Shown here one piece after another: positions 1 through 56,325 of a stretch of DNA of 64,000 bases (position 1 is its first letter; every line of letters starts with the position of its first letter). Under the pieces are notes generated by a model. It ran no database searches, was not told the DNA's origin, and saw only the letters and a program-made list of their open reading frames with translations. Made by a program: the position numbers and the translations under genes. Origin of the DNA: Thamnaconus septentrionalis (taxonomy: Eukaryota; Chordata; Actinopteri; Tetraodontiformes; Monacanthidae); the NCBI GenBank assembly GCA_009823395.1, contig CM020512.1, positions 9,621,405 through 9,685,404 on the forward strand, in the 5' to 3' direction.

Positions 1-282
1 GGTTTTTTTCTCGCACGGCCCCGCCCCCCTCTCTTCCAGCGGTTCTTGTTGTCGCACGTGTGCACGTGCATGAGTGTATTTGTGCAGTCGGCTCTGCATC
101 CAGCACACATCGTGCATCCGAAATTTGAATATGGTTTCACCTACTGCCGCCGAAGTGGGCGAAGTCTGTCGGCCTTTTTGCGCAGAGTTCCGCATTAAAC
201 CTGCTGTTCCGGTGTCTCCACAATAGACCTAAATCGAATTAACATCGGTGATGAATGTCAAAACCAGAACCAGGCCAGGAAG

Positions 283-284
<2 letters not shown>

Positions 285-321
<37 letters not shown>
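285..321. repeat. (CTG)12 microsatellite
   Basis: Uninterrupted CTG triplets in a prex1 intron. Confidence 0.95.
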
Positions 322-435
322 AACAGTCATTCAGCATGGGCGTCTAGACAAAAGAAAGTGGTAAACAAGTGGCAGGGTGCCGTCCTGACTGCCACGGCTG
401 CGGTTTGATCTCATCGCAGACAAATATCGCAACTG

Positions 436-436
<1 letters not shown>

Positions 437-479
<43 letters not shown>
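437..479. repeat. (TG)21 microsatellite
   Basis: Uninterrupted TG dinucleotides; the CA-strand reading explains the poly-TH/VC open frames here. Confidence 0.95.
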
Positions 480-481
<2 letters not shown>

Positions 482-1080
482 TGAAGTGATTAGAATCTTC
501 CAGGCCTTCTCCGCCAACAATGAAATCCAGATATTTTTTTTTTGCGTCGATTGCTTTCGCACTTCTTCCGCTGCGAGCGGCGTGTCTGAATCCGCACGCC
601 GCTCAGGTGACGTCAAAGAGGCTGACAACCAGGCGCTTCTCTCAAGATTATCGCGCTGCACCTGGACGCATTGGAGGTCGGCTGCCGGTGCAACAGACTG
701 TGACGGAATGGAAACGACAACAATAGTCAATTAGAGTCCCGGGGAAGGGGGACGAAGGGGGTGGGAGACGGCCTGCAAATGCACCGTGATGGATTTTCTA
801 GACAGGTGCAGCAGCACAGAGTAACACAATATAACACAGCCCTGTGATAAGTTGCTTATTAACGATATTTCCATGCAGTTACTGGCTTTGCAGCCTCAGT
901 TTAACCTCCAACAATCTTCACTTTTTGGTTTGTAAGTGATCAAAGTCGTCCTCTCTCTCTCCGCGTCTTGCTTTCACTCCCAGTCCTTCCACTATTCAAT
1001 GCACCACACTGTGTTTCAATCTCTAATATGTTTTTCTCTTTTTTTTTCTTTTTGTTTTCAATGCTTTTCTGCCCAATCAG

Positions 1081-47048
<45,968 letters not shown>

Positions 47049-47729
47049 AAAAAAACAACAACAACCCACAAATAAACAGCAACAAACAACGCACCACTTC
47101 AGGATACTGGTCGGACAAAAGGGTGAAAAGCGAAAAAGGGCAGCAGGGGGGGGGAGGGCAACACGAGAGGTGACAACAACAGAGTGTGCGTCCGAGTCGC
47201 ACCGCCGGTCCCTTCGGCCTGATCACACAGCGATCACTCCGCCTCAGAGCGCTCAGTGTAACAAGCCAACTTAAACTGGACTGTCATGACAACTTCTGAC
47301 AGCCGGGGGGCGGAACTGAAACCACAGAGACTCTCTGAGCAAAACTGGGAACAAGGCTGACATCACGACAATTGGTGCGAAAACAAAAAAAAACAAAAAA
47401 AAAAAAATGAAAAAGGAGGGTGCTGGTTCAAGTTCTCATTAACATCCACGGTGATTTGATTTCTGCTCACGCCTGCCTGAGCCTGAGTCTCGTTAACTGG
47501 ATTAACCAAACTACCTGTAGCCAGCTGTCATCCTAAAAGCAGATCTTTTCCACATTGTTTCTTGTTGCTGTTGCTGTTGTTGTTGTCGTCGTTGTCGTTG
47601 CGTGTGGGCCTCGGACTGCAAAACTCTCAAAGCTGCGATCTGTCCCCCCGCCCCCAGGAGGCGCTCAAGCCTTTGGACCCTCGGAGCGAGCGTTCGGTCG
47701 AGAGAGACGCAGGAGATGGTCGACGGGGA

Positions 47730-47773
<44 letters not shown>

Positions 47774-49340
47774 ATGGAAGTAGGGATGGGAGGGACGGTC
47801 GATCGAGAGAGAGAGAGAGAGAGCGAGAAAGAGAGAGAGACGCCTGATTGGTTGTTGGTGAGGCTGCTTCTTCTCCTCCAGCCTGCCGTATGTGGTTTCT
47901 GTGCAATTTACTGTAGGTCTAGTGTGAGTACTGTATTACTGCACTATATGAAGGATAGTTATTATTATTTATTGTGTCCGGAAGGAGCATCCAACCCCCC
48001 ACCCCCCTGTCTCCTCACCCCCCTCACTTATACTATATCAGGTATTAAAAAAAAAAGAAAGAATCTAAAAGCATTCCAGCCTAAGTATTGAACAGTATTT
48101 AAAGGACCAGTGGCATGCCATTGTTTTAGACACAACTGCCTGCGTTTTATTTATGTGTATTGACTTTTATCACGTCAGGGAGAGTTTCATTAATCTTCAG
48201 GTAGAAGAAGAAGGAAGGAAGAGAGGAGGACGAAAAAAAAAAAAGAACTGCCGCAGAACGATACGGGGCTCTTTGCCAACAGGTTGAGACGTTTGAACTG
48301 TCTTTGAAATATTAATATATTAATAGCAGACGTGCTAGTCGAGGGCTCGGCCTTCTGTTAACTAAGACATTTTTTTTTAAACTGGTTCTTACATTGTCTC
48401 GGGAGGACTTTATTTTCTGTATTGATATTAAACTAAGCACAACGATTGGTCTCTCCCCCCGCCCTGCCCCCCCCCACCTCCAAGTTGCAGTGTTAGCAAA
48501 AAGTACTGTAAGCAGATTGCGAATGATGTGAGCAAAAGGGATTTAGGGACGGAGGGAGGGACGTAAACAGGCATTTTATGGAGTATTTTAGTTTCTTGTA
48601 CGTGCAAACTGTAACATTGCCAGAGACGAAGACAGGCAGGAGAGGAGAAACGCTGTAAGTTAAAGTGGATTATTTTTTAATATACAAGAGTTTCCTTCTT
48701 CTTTTTTTTTCCTTCCAATTCTTGACTGTACATTTGAAAAGACGCTGCTTTCCCCACTGCTGACTGTAACCTCACTGACAACTTTGCTGTCCTCGACTGT
48801 TATAAAGGTTCTGACACGCGTTTCTCGAAATCTGTCCTGACATGCTGCATTCATCAGGCGGATCGGCCCTTTTTTTTTTATTTATTTACACGCAGACGAT
48901 GAGCACGCTGGAACAGCCTGCGGGCCTCCCTCAGGACCAGCGTCGCCACTGTAACATTTGCAAGATGGAAAACATGGGTCATTTTGTTTTTGTTTTTTTT
49001 GGTCCTTTTATAATCTTCCCTCATCGAAGGAAAACAAGAAAAAAAGTATTTTTGCAGCTTCGACGCTTTGATTGCTCTAAAGGCAGGGATATTTCTAAAT
49101 GCACGTCAGCCGGGTCTCGGCGACCTGATGGCTGCAGCATGTTGGTGTAGCCGGACAACCGTACATGTTACTGGTAACACGTCTATTTACATTATTCTAA
49201 TGTTTTTTTGTATATACTTTATTTGCAATTTTTATGTTGCTTGAAAATAACTGTACAAAGCATCTTTGTCGAATCTTTCTAAAATTATAATTGTAAATGC
49301 CGTCTTAACAAGATAGTAAATAAAATGTTGAAAATAACAC
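47049..49340 (+). other. prex1: prex1 3' UTR
   Basis: About 2.3 kb from the stop codon to just beyond AATAAA. It contains (GA) tracts (47735-47768, 47806-47840), oligo-A and AT-rich stretches, and no long conserved frame. The 3' end is inferred from the polyadenylation signal. Confidence 0.75.
47735..47768. repeat. (GA)17 microsatellite in 3' UTR
   Basis: A second, interrupted GA tract follows at 47806-47840. Together they produce RERERE frames that are not genes. Confidence 0.93.
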
Positions 49341-49362
49341 CGGTTGTGTTTCTGTGCTGTCG
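49319..49362 (+). terminator. prex1: prex1 polyadenylation signal and GU-rich downstream element
   Basis: Canonical AATAAA at 49319-49324, followed by GGTTGTGTTTCTGTGCTGTC (49342-49361) at the spacing expected for a cleavage-stimulation element. Cleavage is probably near 49335-49342. Confidence 0.8.
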
Positions 49363-49398
49363 GTCAACTCCCTGAAGGACGAGTGCCCCGCCCTTGGA

Positions 49399-49443
49399 GA
49401 AGAAAGGTATAGGCTTTACCAGCTAAAGCCTATACCTTTCTTC
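49399..49443. repeat. Perfect 20-bp hairpin after prex1
   Basis: Left arm 49399-49418 (GAAGAAAGGTATAGG...) and right arm 49424-49443 are exact reverse complements around CCAGC, 75 bp after the polyadenylation signal. Confidence 0.9.
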
Positions 49444-49450
49444 AAAATCA

Positions 49451-49474
49451 GCCCTCTGTGATGTCACAGAGGGC
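49451..49474. repeat. 10-bp perfect inverted repeat GCCCTCTGTG/CACAGAGGGC
   Basis: Stem of 10 bp around ATGT, 7 bp beyond the 20-bp hairpin. The words GCCCTCTG and GTGATGTCA belong to the dispersed motif family seen elsewhere in the window. Confidence 0.85.
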
Positions 49475-49624
49475 ATTAGTAGTAACACCCCTGGCCAGGT
49501 GTTAGCCTTGCCCTCCCCACCTTGTTTTCAACTCCTTAAACATGTGGAAGGTCACCAGTTGTTAGCAGGGAGGTAAAAACCAGCATTTTTTGCAGGGAAG
49601 CTGTTAACAGAGGGCTAAATATGC

Positions 49625-49846
49625 ATTATATACATGTATATGTATATGCATATACATGTATATATGTATTTATATATTTGTATATATATGTATATATACA
49701 TACTGTACATATTTTATACACATTTATAAATGTGTCTGTGTATTTATGTATATATGTATGTGTGTGTATGTATATATGTATATTTTTTATGTATATATGT
49801 ATGTAGATATATATGTATATACACATATATATATACATATATATGT
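49625..49846. repeat. TATATG/TACATA-rich degenerate repeat block
   Basis: About 220 bp of alternating TATA, TATG and TACA words. Both strands translate as Y/I/H-rich open frames that are artefacts. Confidence 0.85.
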
Positions 49847-50066
49847 CTGATGTCATGTTCCATGTGGTCAAGCTGAGCCTAAATGCAACCAGAACAATTG
49901 ACGTGGATTCCTTTATTTCAGTCCATTGACTTGTAACGCTGCTTTAAGTTGCTCTCTGCCACTAACCTGATGCTTATCACCAGGAAAATTCACTCTATCT
50001 TACCCCCTTTCAGAGGAAACAGCTCTCTACATGAAAGCCATGGAGTACTTTGAAGAGGCACTACAG

Positions 50067-50067
<1 letters not shown>

Positions 50068-50100
<33 letters not shown>
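50068..50100. repeat. (GAT)11 microsatellite
   Basis: Uninterrupted GAT triplets upstream of kcnq2. Confidence 0.93.
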
Positions 50101-50102
<2 letters not shown>

Positions 50103-50654
50103 CGATGGATAATTACTGTTATTATTTTTTGGGGGGTTGATTTGAGCGTGTTGTCCTTTCCCTGAGCTCAGCGTTGGGGAGCGGCTGGGAAAACAAAGCT
50201 TGGCACACTTTAAATACGACACATGCATTTTTCATGAAGCTTCAGGAGAAATCCTCCCCCCGGCAGCCTACCCTGATGGACTCAAGTGGAGAGGATATGG
50301 GATGTTATCAAGGGGATGCAATTGATCTTTGTTTTCTGCCAATACCAGAAAGCTCCTGATTTCATTTCCCTAATCAATAGTATTTAGAAGGGGAAAAATG
50401 GTGAAAATGCATGTTGCAATGCTGTGAAATATCCCATGAAGATCAGATTGCAGGTGCATAGTTGAGTGAAAAATCGTGTCGCCATACTTTTGTGTCTCCT
50501 CAATTGTCTTATCAGATCGCCGGAAGGGGCAGAATAGTGTTGGTATTGGTGGTTGGGTGGGACAGCTGTGTGTGTAGGGGGGAGGGGGGGTACTGTTGGC
50601 ACCGACACCGACTGCACTCTCCACGATCAGCATCAGCACCACCACCATCAGCAG

Positions 50655-50690
50655 CGGCAGCAGCAGCAGCAGCGGCGGCGGCGGCGGCAC
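50655..50690. repeat. CAG then CGG triplets in the kcnq2 leader
   Basis: Short CAG array running into CGG units, just upstream of the uORF. Likely within the 5' UTR. Confidence 0.75.
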
Positions 50691-50703
50691 ACACCCCTCA
50701 GTG

Positions 50704-50760
50704 ATGCATCCCCGCGGCAAGGGCACGGACAACTCCTCGCTCGAGTCGCCTCCACTTTAG
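50704..50760 (+). promoter_or_regulatory. kcnq2 upstream ORF (18 codons)
   Basis: ATG at 50704 opens [18 protein letters not shown] and stops at TAG 50758-50760, two bases before the kcnq2 ATG. The uORF start has G at -3 but C at +4. The main start has G at -3 and G at +4, so leaky scanning or reinitiation could supply the channel. It assumes transcription begins upstream of 50704. Confidence 0.6.
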
Positions 50761-50762
50761 GG

Positions 50763-51063
50763 ATGGTGCAGAAGTCTCTCAACGGCGGGGTCTACCCAGC
50801 TCAGGCCGGAGAGAAGAAGCACAAAGTCGGCTTCGTCGGCCTGGACCCCGGCGCGCCCGAATCCAGCCGGGACGGCGCGCTGCTCATCGCGGGCTCGGAG
50901 AGCGCCAAGCGCGGCAGCATCCTCTGCAGACCCGCAACAGCATCTCGGGGGCGGGGAGACCCAGGCCGTCGAAGAAGAATGCCAGCTATCGGAAACTACA
51001 GAATTTCTTGTACAACGCCTTGGAGAGACCGCGAGGATGGGCGTTCGTCTACCACGCTTATGT
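50763..51063 (+). CDS. kcnq2: kcnq2 exon 1: N-terminus to start of S1, one base missing
   Basis: 301 nt where the exon 2 phase requires 302. From the ATG it reads [20 protein letters not shown] and [20 protein letters not shown]. The end reads [20 protein letters not shown] and WAFVYHAYV in the frame one base earlier. The deficit lies between about 50931 and 50956, in C3 or G5 runs. The donor GTAAGT is strong. A homopolymer sequencing/assembly indel is the simplest cause. Confidence 0.93.
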
Positions 51064-51127
51064 GTAAGTCGTGTCCTCGTGATGCCTGCTATGCACACCT
51101 TGGCCTTTGTTTCACAGATTTTTTCGG

Positions 51128-51189
<62 letters not shown>

Positions 51190-54100
51190 ACTCTGTTGCT
51201 TTCACTGGGTGGAGGCTGCTGCTTATCTTTTTTTTTTTTTTTTTTGGACCTCCTTCGTCCATATTCCTAATTTTCCATCCTTTAAAAATCCTCTCTGCTG
51301 GCCGCCAGTGCCGACAGCCTCTCCATCGCCTCGTCCGCACAACTCCTGCTGCAACTCCTGATATTGCAACTCATGCTTATGTCACAGCGGCACGCAAAGA
51401 AGGCGGCGGGTGTTTTTCAGTGAGTGTGTGTGTGTGTGAGCGCGTGCCGCTGCGGGACACGCATTCCAGGACGCGACATCAGTTGCCTAGTCTATCGCCT
51501 GGCCCGGTATTAAATTGAGCCCTTGTTCCGCGACAGCGTGTTTCAGCACCGGGGCTGCGTGGACAGCTCCGTGTTACACTTCCACTAATTAGCGGTGCGG
51601 CCGGTGCGCAGTCATGTGGGCTCCACATGACTGCGCACATCGCGGACCTGCGCTGGCGGAGCGAGCCGCAGCTGGTAGGCAGACTCACTGTGGGCGTCCC
51701 GGCCGTGGTCAAAACATCGGGGCTCTCACTTGATGCCGCGAGGTCTTGGCGGAGAGCGAAAAAATGCTTCAGGTCGGTGATTCGTGCGTTGACTGGTACC
51801 GGTTTGACTGGTATTTATTCCCCCGGGAGCGTCATCACGTGGTTAATTGCCCATAGACATCTGTACACTTCCATAAAGCAGCATATTTGGCCCTGTGGTG
51901 ACAGTTCGTTGCTGAATACAGCTTCCTGCTGAGCCTCCTGACGTCACAAAGAGGCAGAATTATGTGTTTCACCTACTACTTCTTTTTTTTCTTCTTTTTT
52001 TTTTAAAAAAACCCCAAAAAAACAAAAAAAAACAGTGTTTTATAACAAACTGTGTCTGTTGCTTCTTTTGTTTGCTCCACTTTTCAGGCAGTGAGTGCTG
52101 CAACAAAGAAACACAAGCAGAGACTAACAAACGATTGGCTTTTCTTCCCTATTTTAAATTGTCAGGATAATGACACGGAAAATTAGTAAAAAAAAAAGAA
52201 AAAAAAAAGCAAACATTCAACCATTTTCATTCCAGTGAGAAATTTCCTGACAAGAAAGAACCACACACTCCCCTCAAACCCCTTTTCAGACACCACAAAA
52301 ATCCTTCCTGTCTATCAATTATTCACCGAGCTGGGCTGACTAAGTGGTTCCACTGTTTGTCCAAAAAAAAAAAAAAAAGGCAAATGTCGTGCTCCACAAC
52401 GACCGAGGTTTAGCCCAATTATTTACAATTCTGCGTTTTGGTGGAGGAGGTACGATAACACAGCATGCACGCTGTCGTGACGAAGTCAAGTAGCTGCTGT
52501 GTGGAGCTGGAATGGCCACAGACGGACGGACGGACGGACGGACGGACGGACGGACGGACAGTCAGACAGACAGTCAGACAGAACATTTAAAATATTAACT
52601 GGATGCTGCAACAGCTAGCTCAAACTCTGTCTTCACCATTTGTTTTGTTTTTAATGTGTGAGTTGGTTGTCATCAGATCTGAGGTCCCACCATGGTTGAA
52701 AGCCTTGGCACGTTGTGTGTGTGTGTGTGTGTGTGTCTGTCTGGTTTTTCCCCTTCCACCAATAGGAAGCCCTGAACTGCTGTGTTTCAATCCAAGGCTT
52801 TTTCCTTTCAATCATTTTTATTTTCTATCTCTTTACCGGATGGCTGAGTGAGATAAATCCACCAGAGTTCGGAAAATGACTCTCTGGGTTGCCAGGTTTG
52901 GGGGGAAAAAAAAGAAGTAGCTGACTGTGTCATAACCTGCTGGAGAATGCTGATCCGACTGATGGCAGGAAGTTCACAGTGCAGCATCACCCTGCTCCGT
53001 TGAACCGTCCACTGCGCGATTCACAGTCGGCAAAACTTCATTTCATCTCCATCTGGGCCCCGAGGCGGCCTGATTTATGAATCCATCACAGCGGGACTCC
53101 ATCACGCCCGTCCTGCCCTCCCTCCCTCCCTTGCTCCTCCCTTCCTTCCTCAGCAGCCCCAAATGAGAAGTGGCGCTGCAAGATGCCGTGACTGTGCAGC
53201 TTTGTCCTCCTCGCTGAGGCGGAAACGCTCCGTAAACATCGGGATGGAGCCACCGTGAATCCCGCACGCGATCACTTCTGTACATGTTCTCTTCTCCGTC
53301 TCTCACCTCACCCGGCGGGCTGTCGACGAGGCCGAGGCGAGGCCGCCCCTCTCCTCGTGTTCTGTCGGTGGGCCAACATCTGTCATGGCAAAGAGCCGCA
53401 GTGATCCACAGTCACCGGCGCGGATCCGAAACTGGGGCACCGTGTTAAAAAATGAATCTTGCATATGTTTAAACCGAAATGAAGGAGCGTCCTGAAGCCA
53501 TTATCCCGCTGTCAGGAGCAGCTGCAGCGTCCCGTCCCCACATTCGACCGGTGCTACTGCAGCCGATGGCCTCTAGTGGAGCCTCGTTTCCGTGGCTTTT
53601 TCCAGCGGAAAGCTCCAGCTGTGAGAAAGATGTAGACAGACTCTGCAAAAATGACAGGAAAAATAAGTATCAGCATGTGGTCCTGCAGTCAACTTTTCCT
53701 TCAGAGGGATGCACGCAGCGTGTGGTCCAGGTGTTTAAAAACAGTGATGAAGTGAAGAAGGGTCGTAAACTCCAGAGTCTGCTCTGTGTTCCTGAAGAGG
53801 AGTCGGATTTGACGACGCTCCTGCGGTCGGAATCCAGCCGGGAAATATTGAAACACGAAGATCTGCTGCAGCCGTCGTCCTAACGATCCTGACTTTCACT
53901 GTGAGGACAATAAAGCTCAGAGAAAATCTCACCATCTGCCGCTGCAGCGCACACTGACTTAGAATCCAAAGTGGTGAGTATTAGGGAAGACAATGAGCGA
54001 AGCATTATGGGATGTGGCAGGCCGTCTGGTGTGAATCTGGCAATTTGAGGGTTGCCCACATCGGCTGCAAACCCATGAAGTCTTGGACTTGTTATGGGCT

Positions 54101-54867
54101 TGTTGGCAGGACATAACCAACAACTGACCAACAAATGCAGCCGCTGAACTGAGAGTATTTGAGTTGTGTGACACACAGAGTTGTGACTGTTGAGCAATAC
54201 GACGCTGCAGCAGGGACGCATTAAAAAAGGGGCCAGAAAAACAAAAGGCTGTGTCCACCCATAAATCCTAGCGTGAGATATTTTTAGACGCCTTGATCAA
54301 TGTTCCCGCATGTAAAGCACAGCTAGGTGAATCATCAGTCGTCTCCAGTTGCACAGGGCTTGTTTTGTGTCATGCCTCTGACCTTGGAAATGTAACTTGA
54401 GACCTTTGTGCTTTGATGTCTTTAGAAACGTCACACGGCATCAAAACCAGTCGAGCTCAGATCAGGATTGTTTGAACAAAATTCTATTTTTCAATTTACT
54501 ATTTATTTATTTATTTATTTTTACCACAGTTTAAGTGTTGACATATTGTATGCATGGGAATGAGCATGCGCAAAATTGTTGCATAGCATATTCACAGGGA
54601 GCGGAGACTCTTACAACACATTAGCTGAGTTCTACATTGACTCCAGCTGAACGTAAAGAGTCAGAGCCACGGTTGAGTTTATCCACAACAGACTGGTGGC
54701 CCAGTAAGTCATCACCCTTAAAGAGTGGAGCGGAGTGCGTGGACACCGCAGCGTTGGCACACACTCCCCTATAGCCGCTATAGGATTGACTGAAAAAAAA
54801 ACAACCTATTGGCTCCCCTCGGGTTGCTCGCAGTCTAAATTTAGCCTGATGACTGCGTCTAGATGGG

Positions 54868-54938
<71 letters not shown>

Positions 54939-56286
54939 GGGAAAGGGGGGTGTGGGGTTGGGGTAGCTGATATTGATGTATCTTTATCTGCAGCTCTGGA
55001 GGAAATGCAGATTTTTCTGCTCCAGACTACAGTCCCCTCAGCCTGAGTGATCGATGGTCACGTTTCGCCCTTTTACCATCAGAGCCAAATCCGCAAAAAA
55101 GTGCGTACGTGTGCGTATGTGTATGTGTGTGTGTGTGTAGCCGGCTCTGGCTTTTCGACAAGTGTGTTTTATCGCCCCACTCGTATTCCTGACGGGGTGG
55201 CGTGCAGCAAACAGACTCTGATGAGGGTTTCAAACCAACATGCCAGAAGATTCAGTGGCTATTTTCATTTTATTGGGGTATGAATTCAAATTCCCTTTTG
55301 AATCCTACTGTGTCTTCCACTGACAACAGCTTGAGACAGAGTGGCTCGGACTGATTCTCAGAACAACTAGCCTTGATGGAGACACCGCCGTGGGAGATTC
55401 AATCCTGCCACAGATCCAGGTCCTAAAAACCTGAACCCTGCGACCGACCTGATGGTTGGTCTGCCGGCTGCAGGAGGTGGCTGTCGGAGCGCCTGGGGAG
55501 GCAGTTTCTGTTTCCCTCTCCTTCCGCGGTAGAGGCCCTCGTTAGTAGGTGCTGATGAGCTTGGCAAGGTGGGGCAGGTGGCGATGTCCACTCAGACTAT
55601 CTGCCGGGTCGGTGCCTCCTTCGTGCATTCGGAGGCGGCCGTCCCTCCCTGCGAATGCTGTTTGTTGCTCGGATCAAATGCACAAACGTTTGGCGATTGT
55701 CATTTTGCGTTTGTGCAGTGAAGTGGACCAAGTGGAAAAGAGCGCTTGAGAGCATTTCGCTCCTGGGGATAGTTGCAGATGGAAAGCCGAGGGGAGTCGA
55801 ATCTCTTTATCTCACAGTCGAGAAAAAGTTGCATTTTTAATTTGGAGTGGACTGAAGATGACGCCTGTCATCTTCCTGTGAGATTCTAATTTGTGGGGAG
55901 TGAATGTTTACGACAAACTGAAAAAAACACCAAGTCTCGACGATGTCAATGAACAGGATAAACAGCCTACTGTCACCGGGGGACTGAGGGACTGTAGCCG
56001 TGTTTGACAAGGGACTGACGTGTGTGCGTGTGTGTCAAACGGTGTTCCAAACACAGCAGCTTCACCGGCAGGAAGTAGTGCCCTTTGCCGGCACTGTGCG
56101 CTGGGAGCTGTGGGTAAGGAGCTCTGTTGGAGCGCAGTGTGGATCAGCGCCGAAGCAACCAAACTCCTAAAATATCTGCACTATGAATAACAACACGGCA
56201 AGGCAGCCGTAGCAAAGAGTCACAACAACAACAGTTTGCGCTAGAGAAAAGGGAAAGACGAAAACAAGAACATACACGAACGCACG

Positions 56287-56325
<39 letters not shown>

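Larger units (their letters stand above)
1..1080 (+). other. prex1 intron (3' part), no exon seen
   Basis: No P-Rex1-like peptide is readable here. The stretch holds (CTG)12 at 285-321 and a (TG)21 run at 437-479. The end (about 1029-1080) is T-rich and finishes in CAG, the acceptor of the first exon in the window. Confidence 0.8.
49341..50762 (+). other. prex1-kcnq2 intergenic region and kcnq2 5' leader
   Basis: About 1.4 kb. It holds two hairpins (49399-49443, 49451-49474), a dispersed-motif copy (49604-49624), a TATATG-rich block (49625-49846), (GAT)11 (50068-50100), a CAG/CGG triplet stretch (about 50655-50690) and the kcnq2 uORF. No TATA box is clear; the kcnq2 transcription start cannot be placed from sequence. 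Confidence 0.7.

Noticed and set aside
47555..48091. 178-codon RERERE-rich frame
   Set aside because: Lies in the prex1 3' UTR and is driven by GA repeats.
49621..49871. Y/I/H-rich open frames on both strands
   Set aside because: Produced by the TATATG-rich block in the intergenic region.
50553..50762. Upstream in-frame ATG as the kcnq2 start
   Set aside because: The extension is H/Q/R triplet-repeat translation without family similarity; the conserved MVQKS N-terminus begins at 50763.
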